64,000 nucleotides of DNA from Pleodorina starrii (taxonomy: Eukaryota > Chlorophyta > Chlorophyceae > Chlamydomonadales > Volvocaceae): positions 483,501 through 547,500 of the forward strand of contig BRXU01000021.1 of NCBI GenBank assembly GCA_030267565.1, written 5' to 3'. Positions within the stretch are counted from its first letter, which is position 1, and the number at the start of each line of letters is the position of its first letter. The notes under the pieces were generated by a model. The model was not told the origin of the DNA and made no database searches. It worked only from the letters and a program-made list of their open reading frames with translations. The position numbers were made by a program, and so were the translations under genes. Of this stretch, positions 1 to 12,466 are shown piece after piece.

Positions 1-50
1 CATGTAGTGGCAGTTGCACCAAGCAAGCGGACACACCCATTGGTTGCAAG

Positions 51-160
51 GGGTTATCCACGGGGGTATAGGCCGGAGCCCGTGACCGGTAATTTAAACA
101 GAAGAAGGCCGTCTCGTCTACGGCAGGAAAAGGAGGGGTTATCCACGTATAGGCCGGGGG
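51..160 (+). repeat. Repeat family A, copy 1 (full unit 51-118, second partial copy 134-160)
   Basis: The unit begins GGGTTATCCACG, continues TATAGGCCGGAGCCCGTGA and ends AAGGCCGTCTCG. It lies in an RCC2 intron, antisense to that gene. A second copy of only the 5' end follows 15 bases later, so the family can be truncated at its 3' end. Confidence 0.8.
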
Positions 161-252
161 GGGGTGTCCTCGATCCATTCGCGGAAAACACATCCTCCCA
201 CGCGCGGGCGTCGCCACCGCTGCGCCACCCCTCTGCACGTTCACCCACTCAC

Positions 253-3200
253 AATGGCGTCCTTGGGCACCAGGTTGCGGCGGGTGAAGACCTCAATCTT
301 GCGGGGCTTGTCCTCGTCCTGCTGGACCTGCGCGGGCGGGGGCGGAAGGGGGAAGGGTGGAGGCGCGGTAGGGGATGCAAATTAAAATTGCATGGGACAA
401 GGAGAAAGTGAATGTGGGTACAAGGCACAAGGAAAGGCCGGGCGACAGGACAAGAGGCGGGGCGCGGCCCGCACATGCGAATCCCAGAGTTGTAGAGGGG
501 GACCAGACGGTCCGGTCCGCGGCGCAAGGCGCGAAAGGACGACCGCTCCCCCCCCGCGCACGCACACGCACACAGAGCTCACGCACGTGCACACACGTAC
601 ACACAGAACACGTTCACGCACGTAGAGCACGTTAGGGAACAGACCGGGCGCCGCCTCTTCCCGCCCTCCCCGCCCCCCAGTTTCCCGTCCCCACACTAGC
701 ACATTGAAGGCCAACACGCGACACCCCCTCGTCGCCGAGCGCGTGCAGCTGTGTCCGCGCACACACACCCAAGGGGGAGACCCAGCCCCCCAGATAGACC
801 CATTTTCGATTCACGCACAGCCCCCCTCCCTGTCCCCATCCCTACCCCTACCTTGTGCCCCAGCCGGCCGTAGCCCCCAAAGCCCCAGCTGTAGCACGAG
901 CCCTGGTCGTCGTAGCACAGGCAGTGGTTGTGCCCCGCGGCAATCTTGAGCACCGTCACCTCGTCCAGGCCCGCCACCCGGCGGGGGGTGGGAACCGCCT
1001 CGTACAGAATCTGGATGCTGGCTGCGGGGGCAGGTGGGTGGGCAGGTGGGTGGACGGGAGCTGACAGTGCGATACAGGGGTAGAGAGGCCCGGCAAAAAA
1101 ACCCGCTCTCGCCCGCTCCCCGTCCCCGCAGGAGAACGCGGCCCTGAAGCCCCGAAGACCTCCTTGGCAGCACGACAGGGCGCCGCGAGGGCGCCTTTTT
1201 AAGGCAATAACTGGAACGATGACCAAGCCCAGCTGCCGAGGTTGGAGAGTACACAAATATGAACCAGAATGTAAGGGTGGGGTCGGTGGTGCGGACAGAT
1301 AGGGTACTCAAGTCTCTCGCCGCTCTCCCGTCCTCCTGCCCTCCCTCCTCCTCTGCCCGGCCCGCGCTCGTGTGCACTCACAGTCCTTGGCGTTGTACGA
1401 ATGGTCGATCCCGTCGCCGAGGACGCCGTACTGTCCGTTGCCAGCCGACATCACCTGCGCAGGTTCCAAGGGCCGAGCGGCGGCGGCGAATGACTGGTGC
1501 GGCAGACCCCGAAAGCCGAGGCAACAAGGCACAGGCACGACGTGCGGTCCCCTCTCCCCTGGTTGGGTGGAGAAATGTCCGCGTCAAGGACAGTGCCGAA
1601 GCGGAACAAGGCCGGCAGAGGACAGCCCGGCCCAGTATCATCGCGGTGCTGCGTTGGACATTGGGCCACGTGTCGGCAACGCCTTCTTTCCCCCCTCTCC
1701 AACGGGCCACCAGCCTGTTCGTGAATTACGGTACCCCCTCCCCCCGCCGCCTGCATTTCCCGCCTTCCCGCCTCTTGCTCGCACTCACCCTCCCGCCGCA
1801 GAGCCACAGCGTGAAGTCGATGCCGCATGCCACCTGGGTGCAGTTCTCAATGATGCAGCGGGTGGGGTTCAGGATGATGTCTGCGGGGGCGGGAAAGGTA
1901 GCGGTAGGGGTTATCCACGTATACTGGTAGGCCGGCGCCCGTGAACGGTAAAGTAACAGAAAAAGGCCGTCTCGGGGGGCGCGGTGGCCCGAGAGACGGG
2001 GCGCGCCGGTCCGGGCACAAGAGAAGTGAAGGATCAGACGTTAAGGGACGACGTCAAATGCGGCGGCCGTGTGCGGCTCGCCCGCAACCACATGCCCCAG
2101 GTGCAACGAGCTTCAGATGGCGGCTCGGCGGAACGGCTTCGAGGGACGCGTCAGTCGATGGCCTCGCGGCCCTTGGGTACCGCCCCTCCCCTTTGGTGCC
2201 GCAGCCATTCGACCTGCCCCTTGCCCACTCCGCACAAAGGAGGAGAGGGCTCCTCCAGAGGAGGATCAGCTCGATACACCTTTCCTTCGCATCAGGGCAG
2301 CTCCTTCCGTTTCCCGCATTTCTGCCTCTCATGTCTCTCACCTTCTTTGAGCGGGGCCTTGGCCGGCGTGACCTTCCCGGTGCCGCATTGGCCCTGAGGG
2401 GGTTTCAAGAGGGGTGCGAGTAGAGTCGTCAGGGCACCGGCACCACCAGGTCCGTGATGAGTGAAGACCAGGGAGATCAAGGCAATGGGCCGTAGACGCT
2501 CACATCCTAAACCCGCCAAACATGTGCGGCAAATTGGCTATCGAGTAGGAACAGGCTCCCGCGGGCTCCGGCCTGTACGTGGATAACCCCTCCATGCCCT
2601 CCTCGCCTCCCCGGAGGCCGGACCCACACCAAAGCCTCACTATCAGGACCGGCCCCCGGCCTTCCGGCCCTCCCCGCACACACCTGGCCAAGGCCAAGCG
2701 CTGTGGAAGGCAATGTAACCTTCATCGCACACACGCATACAAGTTTCCCCAGCTGCGGTCCTAACGGCCAATCCCCACAAGACTTCCTCCTCTCCAATCA
2801 GAACGTGCCCCGCGGCGACCGGTGTTACTGCGGCGGCGATACTGTAAAATGCCTCCGCCCATCAAAACCCCCGTTTGCCCAACCCCGCAGGCTCAGACAG
2901 ACCCCGACTGCCTCTCCCCAGAATTGCGACATCCGCCCTCCCCTTTCCCCGCTCCAGACAGGCTCACGTGCTGGTTGATGCCCCAGGCGAAGGAGCTGCC
3001 GTCTTGGCACACGCAGGCGCTGTGGTTACGTCCCCCGGACGCTGGCGAGCGGGGGGCGGGGGTTCCGGGCGAGGGCGGTAAGAAGGCGGCAAGGCCGGAA
3101 ACATGGGGAAGGATGGGAGGGAAGGATGGGTAAGCACGTGATGGGGACCATGTATTGTTTTGTGTGTGTTGAAGGACATGACCGAATCAAGGAAGCTTCG

Positions 3201-4378
3201 TGTTTGGGGCCGGGAATATCCTCACGGCACGCAAGCATGAACTGTCAACGGGAGCTGACACTACGTGTGAAGGGAAGCTGGGTATCCCCGTACTTCCGAG
3301 GCGGCTGTAGCATTTATGGGGCGGGGAGATAGGCAAGCGACTGAGACGCGCCTTGATTTGGCGCACTGCGGGTAGCTGGGCAGCCTTTGTGCTGGGCAGC
3401 CTTAGTGCTGGGCTGCCTGACTTCACTGGTACGCGGGCTGGGACCCACAGATCTTGGCCGCTCCCTCGAGCCGCGGACAGCTGGCACGCAGCTTTGGTCA
3501 CGCGCACCAAGCACGGCCCAGCAGAGTTGCTGCCTGCTCGTATTGATCGGAACCCCGCCCGCGTCAGCCCCGCTCCACTAACCTCCAATGACGAACTTTC
3601 CCTCCAGACCAGCGACCTTGGCCGGCACGTTGCGTTGGGCGAAGTCTCCGTGGCCCAGCTGGCCTTTCTGCGAGGTTCCGACACCCCGGGGCGGCGGTCG
3701 TCAAAGAATGGGGGGAAGGGTCAACAACGTTTATAGGAGTCACATCTACAGCTCCCGAACCTGGCAATCCAATGTGCACAGCACGCAGGCGCGACGGGGG
3801 CCGCTGCGCAGCTTGGAAACACTTCGGGGACATATGGGGCTAGCATTTTGTTCCGCCCCCTGGTTTGGCGAAATCGCTGAGAGTGTGGGAGGTAGGCAAA
3901 GAACACACCAACGAGGGAAAACAAACATTTCAGGTTAACAGTCGTCGGATCCCACGAGCCGGGTTTGAACATGTTCGCCCGCGGGAGGCAGGGGCGGGGC
4001 CGCGCTTGACCAACCGCCAGGCGTTCCCGTAACCGTGTCACCACACGGAAGTTGCACATAACGACATGAGCCCCACGCCCCCTTCTTGCCTCGTTTCGTC
4101 CCCAGCTCCATAGGTTGCCGACCGAGTCCCCCACAAAGCAGTGGCAAGCGGCGGGGCCAGCAGCGATGAACATAACCTTGACATCCTGGCAGTTAAAACA
4201 CGCGAGAAATCACGTTATTCACCAACAGCAAACAACGAAGGGAAAGGGCTTACACTCGAAAGTCCTGCAGGAAAAGCCAGAAGTCAACAACTCACAGCGA
4301 AGGTCTTCAACCGAGTGGGCCGAAGGAGGTTCGGATAGTTTGACTCCTTGTCCAGATCCTCCTTCTTTGTTTTACCGC
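253..4378 (-). CDS. RCC2: RCC2-like RCC1-repeat protein (partial: 3' end outside window, first exon not found)
   Basis: Exons in transcript order: 4378-4296, 4185-4090, 3667-3583, 3041-2968, 2393-2342, 1880-1789, 1454-1382, 1021-852, 327-253. All phases join. The spliced product shows RCC1-type blades. GNLWSWGRNE followed by KGQLGHGD, then GRNHSACVCQDGSSFAWG, and later YSWGFGGYGRLGHK, match RCC2 (TD-60) almost block for block; the last string is close to a signature of RCC2 rather than RCC1. RCC2 family members bind chromatin, centromeres or microtubules and are linked to small GTPases; an algal role is inferred. The second exon ends GAG followed by GCAAGA, a GC-AG intron. The peptide before the first mapped exon, including the start Met, should lie between about 4385 and 5600 but I could not place it. 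Downstream exons lie left of position 253 and beyond the window. Identity is well supported; completeness is not. Confidence 0.87.
1907..1976 (+). repeat. Repeat family A, copy 2
   Basis: Nearly full-length copy in the RCC2 intron next to the acceptor of exon 1880-1789, antisense to the gene. Shared cores are GGGGTTATCCACGTATA, GCCCGTGAACGGTAAAG and AAAAAGGCCGTCTCG. Confidence 0.8.
2562..2593 (-). repeat. Repeat family A, copy 3 (5' part)
   Basis: Read on the minus strand it gives GGGTTATCCACGTACAGG followed by CCGGAGCCCG. It sits in the RCC2 intron between exons 3041-2968 and 2393-2342, in the sense orientation. Confidence 0.7.
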
Positions 4379-5559
4379 CTGTGCGGCCAAGCTGCGAAAA
4401 CCAGCGGGAACGTCAATACACCGTGCGCATCTGGCTCTTGACTTCCGGCAGAGGTCACTCTCCAACCTGTGCATAGTCTGTGCCGCCACAGTACAACAGA
4501 ATTCCGCCCTCCCATGGCTTTTGCTCTGCAGCTGCTGCGGCCATGGCGGAAAGTCCGTCGGGTGCAACGCCGCCGCGATACTAGTGTAGTTCAAAAACCG
4601 TGGGTCGTCTCAAAAGGTGGTGTTACACGGTTTCAAGTAAAGTAAAAATTATACGTATATGTTTTTGTGCGGGCTTTGATTTCCTTGTCTATGCGTTGCG
4701 GGCTTGCGGCAGGTCGTGAATTTCTCGAGCTAGGATTCAAGCAAAAACCAAAGTGCAAGTAAACAAGTTTGAAGATTGCGATTATATTAATTTTCATCCG
4801 CATCGCAGAGCTGCTTATCACGGCTTTTCGTGAGAAAGCGCGCGCACTGGAGCCCGGCTGCCGCCATGCTGGAAACTGCCAAGCAAATTTGCCAGTTTTA
4901 TGACTTCCTGTACATAATGTCAGGCTTCTCGCGCCGAGTAGCCGGCCTTCATGAGGTCTTTCCACCTGCCGTGACCCGTGGGCCGACGGAATTTCGTCCC
5001 TCAGCCGCGTACGTAGCATACACGTCAATATACATTGCTATGCTCTCTGACTTTAGAAAGCTTCTGTGCGCGATCGGGCCTGAGAGAGAAGCTGTGAGCC
5101 AACGTCGAGTCTGTTTGCGGAGACATGAACGGCCGTCGCTACCGCAGCACTTGTGGCGCTTTCAAGCAAATTCTGAGTTCACGTGTCCTCAAAGAACTGT
5201 CTTTTGATGATTAGATTTTGCACGCGGTGCACTGCTGGGCCGCAGACCAAGCAGCCAGCCTTCGAACAAAGCGGCCTGAAATGCCGGTGCAATGCCAAAA
5301 ATGGCGCTCGCTGTCTCCGGTGCTCCGCTCGCTGTCTCTGGGTGGCGTACATCTCATTCCTCCCACCCTCGGGCTTTTGGGGGTGTGTGACATTATTCTC
5401 TCACGCTTCGTGCGTCGTGCGGGCTTGGTGCTGGTGGGCCTTGGTGGCGTTGGTGTAATGTAGCAGTCTTCGTTGCTAAAGGCCACTCGAGTTGTCTGTG
5501 AAGGTGTAGCTTAGGCTCTTATAGCCTGGCGCCGCACTGTCGTACGGCTGCTACATTTA

Positions 5560-5654
5560 GGCACCCCTTCGCGGGTGCCCCTGGGGTAGGATGAACAGTC
5601 TGTCTAGCCTGTACGTCTAGCCTGTTCGGCTAGCAACCGGTGTGACAACCGGTT
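5560..5654. repeat. Cluster of three hairpins and a 13-bp direct repeat
   Basis: Three short inverted repeats follow each other. GGCACCC/GGGTGCC at 5560-5579 has a 6-nt loop. CTAGCC/GGCTAG at 5617-5633 has a 5-nt loop. AACCGGT/ACCGGTT at 5635-5654 has a 6-nt loop. A direct repeat GTCTAGCCTGT(A/T)C occupies 5602-5614 and 5615-5627. No tRNA fold or known RNA family is recognised. Confidence 0.6.
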
Positions 5655-5890
5655 CCCCTTGTACCGATCGAATCCTAAAATTCGCGCACATTATTTCGCC
5701 CAAGCGCGGCGGCCGCTCTTCTGGCGGCAGCTGTCATAGCGAGCGTGACGCCCATCCACGCGCCAGCCTCGGCGCGCTGGATCAGGCTGGAGCGATCGAG
5801 GATGTGGAGACTGTCGATGTGGACTGCTTGCGAGCCTGATGATGCAGCGACTAGACAGGCCTACTACTGCCACGTCTGTGTGCACCGGCG

Positions 5891-6232
5891 GTGTCCTGGC
5901 TTGGGGGCGTTTCCTTTCGCTGCGTCAACAGAGAAGGTAAATTACTCCGGCCTGCTCCGGCGTTCGCCTCCGCGCAGGACCGAATCTTCTTGTACTGCCT
6001 TCGGCCCTTGGTTCAGGGGGACTGCCTCTGGTCATATGCCAATGCTTGGTTCAGGCTTCAGGGGGCCTCTGCAGCGCTGGCCATATGCGATATGCCAGAG
6101 CTCGTGGCCTCTGGCCTCGGTCGCGGTGTCTGCGTGGTGGAAAGATTGTCGCCTGCGGTGTGGCCTGGCCTCGGCGTTCGCGATGCCGCGGATCGCCCTG
6201 CTGGTGGTGCTCGCTTCCTGGTCGGGGTTTAG
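5891..6232 (+). CDS. Hypothetical protein, 113 aa (weak)
   Basis: Single open frame beginning MSWLGGVSF and ending GGARFLVGV. Unlike the repeat-derived frames nearby, its composition is balanced, with a mix of hydrophobic and charged residues and few runs. I see no known domain, no signal peptide and no clear splice partners. It could be an internal exon of an unrecognised gene, because the frame stays sensible upstream of the Met. It could also be a chance frame in GC-rich DNA, where ORFs of this length are common. Homology or transcript support is absent, so the call is tentative. Confidence 0.2.
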   Translation: MSWLGGVSFRCVNREGKLLRPAPAFASAQDRIFLYCLRPLVQGDCLWSYANAWFRLQGASAALAICDMPELVASGLGRGVCVVERLSPAVWPGLGVRDAADRPAGGARFLVGV

Positions 6233-7341
6233 GTTTACAAAGGAAACGGGTTTTAGGTCCCGTTCGTGGGCTCGGGACCGCAAGCGCCCGCCTGTCTGAC
6301 ACCCGCCGCCTGACCCACAGGCCCTCGCCGCTCGCACGCACGCCTAACCTCCCATATCCCTCCATTTCCCACCTCGTGAAAAGCCCATTGATTCTTGCAG
6401 CTCCCATTGACTAAACGTGCCTTGCATGGCGTGCCTCTACCAGGCCTGACCTAACCTGACTACATGCAGTGTGTTAGCAAGTGTTGGTCGTGTGCTATCA
6501 GTCGGGCCCGGCGGGCAACAATGAATGACGCCCCCACGGCCCGACGACACACACACCCCTAAACAGCAAAACACAGTGTACACCTGCTGACCTCCTAAAC
6601 TGCCTAGAACAAAACACAGACAGGGCTGGAGCCCTGCGGGCATTGGCACGCAGCAAATGCAGGTATTCAAAACGTGCCGCCGCAGAGGGGCGGCAGAGCG
6701 CGGCAGCAACCACCTCAAAGAGTGCCGCAGGCGGCAAATATCCCGCCGTGCTCTGCCTTCTCCCTGGCCAATATGCCCAGTACCGAAACGCCCGAATTTC
6801 AAACGGTGGATTCTGGATCCACCAGAGAGGGCGGCGCCAGGTGGCTCGCAGTGAGGGCAAAATCTTATGCGACCCGGGCATATGACGGAATGAACGAATT
6901 GATTAGAGCGAAACGACGCCAGCCCTATGCCGTCAGCCGGCTCTAATGGGGGGGGTGCGGGCCGACAGACTCCATTCGCCGCGGTGGCACACGCGCTTAC
7001 TGCACCCCCTCTGCATCCACAGCACTATCAGCCATGGCTGCTGACTGGACGACCGCGGGCGGCAGCGGCCCCGCCCCCCCCCGTGCCGCCGGCGACAGCC
7101 GCTAAACCAAACAACCCTCTCCTGATTTCCTCTACCTACGGCGAGCACACCAGCATGCATTCTACACAGCTACTCCTCCTAACAGCGCGACACAACACGC
7201 CCCTCCGGCCCCGCAGACGGAGCTTTTGGAAACCTTGTCCTCGCGCAACAGATGCAGGCCACTGCAATCAACCGTCACTCCCACAACCGCTACATGCATG
7301 CATGCATTTCATTTGTTCATTTACGCACCTACGCAAGCACT

Positions 7342-7566
7342 CGCCGCAAGCAAGCACCCGCCGCAAGCAAGCACCCGCCGCAAGCAAGCACCCGCCGCAA
7401 GCAAGCACCCGCCGCAAGCAAGCACCCGCCGCAAGCAAGCACCCGCCGCAAGCAAGCACCCGCCGCAAGCAAGCACCCGCCGCAAGCAAGCACCCGCCGC
7501 AAGCAAGCACCCGCCGCAAGCAAGCACCCACCGCAAGCAAGCACCCGCCGCAAGCAAGCACCCGCG
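7342..7566. repeat. 17-bp minisatellite, about 13 copies
   Basis: Tandem copies of GCCGCAAGCAAGCACCC, nearly identical, with one variant near 7526. A 17-bp unit is not a multiple of three, so every frame stays open across the array and gives a 17-residue protein repeat on both strands. Those frames are artefacts. Confidence 0.95.
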
Positions 7567-10500
7567 CAAAAGGCGGCAAAAAGGGCGTGTGCGCGCGTGT
7601 GCGTGTTTGGAGGGACGACCGGCGCGCGGTGCGTCCCAGCGCACTCACTAAAGACCCCGCGCGGTGTTCAGCAATGCGTTCAGTGTACCCGCACAGGGGA
7701 TGCGTTAAGCGTTATGCGTTAAGCAGTGCGTTCAGCGCCCACTCGCTCGCAAACGTATTGAGCGAGGCGCGCCGCGCAGCTAGCTGCTACAAAAGAAGAT
7801 GGATGCCGTCCCACAGGAGATGGAAGCCGTCCCACAAAAAAAACTAAAGATACTGAAGAGACAGACATGACTGCAAGATCCCTTTGTATGACTCGAGGGG
7901 GACTATGGACCAACAGACACCTCCGGCTGCCCCGGCTGCCCCGGCCACCTCCGCGCGCGTGACACCGCCCCCACCCCACCCCACCGCGCGACTCCAGCGC
8001 ACCGCACCGCACCCCACCCACCGCACCGCTGCGCGTCGGGTCTCAACGCGTTCCAGCACATACCCACACCACCACCGCCCACCAGTGGTCTTCGACATGC
8101 GTTTCGCGGGAATGAAGGGACGCCCAAACCGCCCCACACCGCCCACCACCACAAACAACAACACCAAAAAATGTAATATACCCCGTTATTCGCCATTTGC
8201 CCCACCGCGGCGCCTCCGCTTATGCATGGCGGGTTCTCCCGCAACCTCGGGTTAAATCCCTGTGTCTCGACCTCTGTCGCTCCCACTGCACTGCAACCCA
8301 CCCACCCACCCACCCGCCCACTGCAACCTCTGTCGCTCCCACTGCAACCCACTGCAACCCACTCACCCACCCACAACAAAAACACCCATTGAATGACACC
8401 CACAGGCACATACCCACACAGGCTCGGACCCTGCGCAGAGGTAACCTGAGATGCTGCCGCGCTGCCGCAGCGGCAGACAAACACGAAGCCAGAAACGCCG
8501 TAAGCAGACAGACAGACAGGCATTAACCCTCATTATGGGGCCAGCTGCTGGCCCGTTGGCTGGCCAACTACTCTTCCTAAGTCTGGAGCCCCACGGAAAC
8601 AACCAAAATAATGAAGTGGGGGGCAGATAACCCAATGGGAGCGAACGTCAGACATGCCCACACACATACACACGCACCCGCCCACCCACCCACGCCGCAA
8701 CCCCACCCGCACCCGCACCCGCACCCGGCTGCCGGGCAGTCGGTGAGGTGCGGTGAGGTGCGGCAACCCCAAGATTACCCATGCGTCACGACCATAAAAG
8801 CGAGAGCATCCATTGTCCCCTGCCTGAAAGGAAACGCCAACGCTCAAAACCGTCCGTGCGACGAGCAGCTGTAGTACCGTAGCAGCAGTAGCAGCAGCAA
8901 ATGCGGCAGGTTTTAGCAGCAGTAGTAGTCCGGTTTCGACAGCCCCTCGTTACGACGAAACGCACCACCACATCCACGAATGCGAGCTGGCTTCGATTCT
9001 CCCGGGCGGTGGCGGACGCGCGCGGTTACCTGCCCAGCAGGACACCGCAACGCCACACACAGCCGCAACGCCCACAATCTCCCGGCAAGGTACAGTCACA
9101 CGACATGCGCGAGCTATCTGTGTGTGTGGCCCCTAAACTCCGACACTCCGAAGCTCCGAAACTCCGAGACTCCGAAAGGCACCCAAAGGCGTCCAAAGCG
9201 GCCACGTAAGCGAGAGGCGCGAGCTCGTCGTGCCTGGATCCGAGTCCTGGATCCTGATTCCGGATCCGGTGAATCTCGAGAACGGCTGTTCCGCCGCGAT
9301 CCGCGCCGCGATCCACGATCCATGTGGGGAGATTGTGGAGGGGTTTCGCCACACCCCCGTCGTCCCCTGCCTCACCCCCTCCCCCGCCTCTCCAGCCCCT
9401 CTTCCAAAACACACGAAAATGCGCGCGTGACGATGCGCGGCCTTCGCGCTGCCGTACTAGAGCCCTTCTCCGCCGTACTGCAATACTCGTACAACACGTT
9501 CTCGGCCGTACAACCCGCGTCCGCCTGGGGCTTGTGGGGCAAGGAATGATCCCTCAAAACGTCCCCCCACTGCCGCACCGCACCGTCAGCGCCCTCCGCG
9601 CCTTAGACGCCTCCTCGCCTCCTATCCACCGCCCACCTGTAAACCTGTAACCCCCGCAGCCACATACACATCCACATACACACATCCCTCCATCCATCCA
9701 TCCTGCGAGCGTACGACACCAAACTCCTCCACATGTACATCCCGCACCCTTGACTCGACAGCCCGCCAGTCCAACCACCAACCACCAACCATCAACCACC
9801 AACAAGGAAACCAACATCAACAACACAACCCCACCAACACTGCTCCTGCTCCGTTGCTCCGCTCCGCATCCACGGGACACAACCAACAGGGCGAAGACGG
9901 ATCCCGCATCCAGCCCTTACCCAGCATTGATTCAGCCCGTTCGAAAAAGCCAGCTAGCCAGCCAACCAACTAGCCAGCCAGCCAGCCAGCCAGCCAGCCG
10001 GCTAGTAACCCAGCAGCACTCGCACCATCCGGAGTCAAACCGCGAAAGCCGCGCGGTCAAAAACCGATATGCAGTGCGTAAGAGGAAGACACACAGATGG
10101 GCAGACAGGAAAACAAATATGAGCAGTCAAACACCCAAACAAACAAACACACAAACAAACAAAGGAACAAACAAACAAACAACTAAACAAACAGGCGGGC
10201 TGGCTGGCGATGCAGGCGGGGGGGTGCAGGCCGAGCATGCCTGGGTTGGGTGGGGGCCACGCGGCGGGCCGCTCGCCCAATTGGACCGGCGGCCAGCCGA
10301 CATGCCGCCCTCCCTGGCCCGGCGGCATACCGACGACCCCATCGTCCAGCCAGCCAGCCAGCACACATCGCCACTGTGTTTGTGTGTGCTTGTGTGTGCT
10401 TCACGTTCTTAGGGGATCAGGAGCAGCGCCGTTGAGAGAGGCCCTTCCTTAGGGGTTGGCCGCGGCGTCGGTCCTTCACTCCTTCTTCTTCGTATAGGGG

Positions 10501-12319
10501 TATAGGGGTCCTCGCCTCGTCCAACATGGACCCGGGCCCGGCCACCCAAAGCCCCCACGAAGAGAGACGAAGGCCCTTGGGCAGCAGCACGCAAGGGCCG
10601 ACCCCGCCAGCCTACCGAGCAACGGACTTCGAAAGCGCTCCTGCTCCTGCTACTGCTCTTGCTACTGCTAGTGATATCGATACTACGCATCCCACGGATG
10701 CTTTTATCTTCCCGGCGACGATAAAACCGTCCAGCCAGCCAGCCAGCCAGCCGGCCTGGCGTGGGGCCCCAACAAGCAGCCAGAGGGGCCGCACAAGCCG
10801 GAGAGGCGGCGGCGCCCCGGCGCTGTGGGTGGGTGGGTGGGGAGGACCCGCTAGGTTCGGTCGACGGCAGGACCGCGCGCGCCGGCGCCAATGGCGGCGC
10901 CGGCGGCGGCGCCAATGGGCCCCCCAGCCAATGGCCCCCACATGGCCCCCAGCCGCCCGTCAGCCGCCGCCCGACAGAAAGCAGCAGCCGCCTTAACGAC
11001 AACAGCCTGGCAGCGATGCAGCGGAGGCTGGGAAGCGCACGCCTCTCTCTCCACACCGCGCCGCGCCGCGCGCCTCGCGCCTCGCCCTCCCTCTCCCGCG
11101 CGCTCTCTCTCCCTCTCCCTCCCCGGCGTACGGAGCTGCGGACGTAGAAAGCAAAACTGTCGGCCGCACGGGCTCTGCGCGCGCGCTTTAGGCCTACGAT
11201 CTACTCGACGCACCGTATGTGTGTGCAGCTGCGCGCGCGCACGCGCGCGCGAGTGCAACACTCGGCGCCCTGCCGCCCTGACTCATACCACCACCACCAC
11301 CACCACCCCGCGACAATCTGGCAGGGCAATTCCATTCGTTGAGAACGGTCGGCCGCTCATGACTCATGACTCATGACGTAGGAAAGAGAAACACGTGGCA
11401 GGAAAATTGCAGACCGTGCGGCCGACAACGCACGACGACGATCGACTTCCGGCTTCTTGCCAACAAACGTTTTTTGCTTGCTTGCACGTCAAACTTCTTT
11501 CGCGTGACATAAACTAACCCTTCCCATTCGGGCCATAGGAAACAAAAAAGCTGCGGCTCGCGGGAACCGCCTCGGCCATTCGCCCGCGCCCACCATTTCG
11601 CCAGCACCAACGAACTTCAACCGCCGCGCGCCGTGCACCGCAACCCAAACGCTGCGGCGAACAGCAATCACTACACTGCGCATCCAGAATCTTTTTTCAA
11701 AGTTTGCGCTGAAAAAGGTTTCCAGGGACCACCAAATGGAGGATCACGGAGAGTCGCTCCGCGCGTCAAAAAGAGGGGACACGACCTGCTGAATTTCCCG
11801 CCTCCCCCGAAAGTCGCTCCCTCGCAGCCCAAACCCTAACCCACCGCACGCTCTCAACGCGCCGCTTGGCCAGCGGACAAGCACGCGCAAGCACGCTTTA
11901 CGTTTTCCACTGTACCTTTGCATCAGCTGCAGCAGCAACAACAGCCGTTGGGAGTTGTCGGTTATGCTCCCTCCCTCCCTCTCCCCCTCCCCCTCCCCCT
12001 CCCTCTCCCTCCCTCTTCCTCCCGCTCCCTCTCCCTGCCTCTCTCTCCCCCGCCCTCTCCCTCCTCCTCCCTCCCTCTCCCAAATATGATTGCCAGGCAT
12101 CCAGGGCCTTCGGACGACATCCGGTAGGGGCCGCCGCCGCCGCCATGGACCCAAAGGCGCAGCAAAGCCCAGGCCCAGGTGCCAGGCCGGGCCAGGGCCA
12201 CAAATTGCAGTAGGCAGGCCCCCGAGCAGCGAGCAGCACCAGCCGCCGCTACGACAGCAGCAGCACCACAACCACAACCACAACCAGCAGCAGCAGCAGC
12301 AGCAGCTGATGCGCCCCAC

Positions 12320-12396
12320 AGCCCAGCCCAGCCCAGCCCAGCCCAGCCCAGCCCAGCCCAGCCCAGCCCAGCCCAGCCCAGCCCAGCCCAGCCCAG
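12320..12396. repeat. CCCAG pentanucleotide microsatellite
   Basis: About 15 near-perfect copies of CCCAG, just downstream of the CDK stop codon on the minus strand and preceded by a CAG run at 12286-12306. Confidence 0.95.
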
Positions 12397-12466
12397 ACCC
12401 CGGTGCGAATGGGGCGAATAGCGCTGTCGCCGGCACACGCTAGCGCTCACCCTCCCAAATGGGGCA

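Larger units (their letters stand above)
4379..12466. other. About 8 kb with no recognised gene; simple repeats
   Basis: I recognise no gene. The first kilobase may hold the missing RCC2 first exon and promoter. GC drops near 4.6-5.2 kb. The stretch contains a hairpin cluster at 5560-5654, an open frame at 5891-6232, a 17-bp minisatellite at 7342-7566, CAGC-type tetranucleotide runs near 9950-10005 and 10731-10757, AAAC-type runs near 10135-10195, a pyrimidine tract near 11965-12080, and CAG and CCCAG runs at 12286-12396. Long frames near 7-7.8 kb and 10.5-11.4 kb are products of repeats or GC bias and are not called. Confidence 0.6.

Noticed and set aside
51..60. TTATCCAC in repeat A resembles a bacterial DnaA box
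   Set aside because: The genome is eukaryotic and intron-rich; the word is part of a longer dispersed repeat and not of an origin.
7342..7566. Possible CRISPR array
   Set aside because: Units are contiguous with no unique spacers and the organism is eukaryotic; it is a minisatellite.
7226..7722. Long repetitive-protein frames on both strands
   Set aside because: They arise because a 17-bp tandem repeat keeps all frames open; there is no non-repeat coding context.
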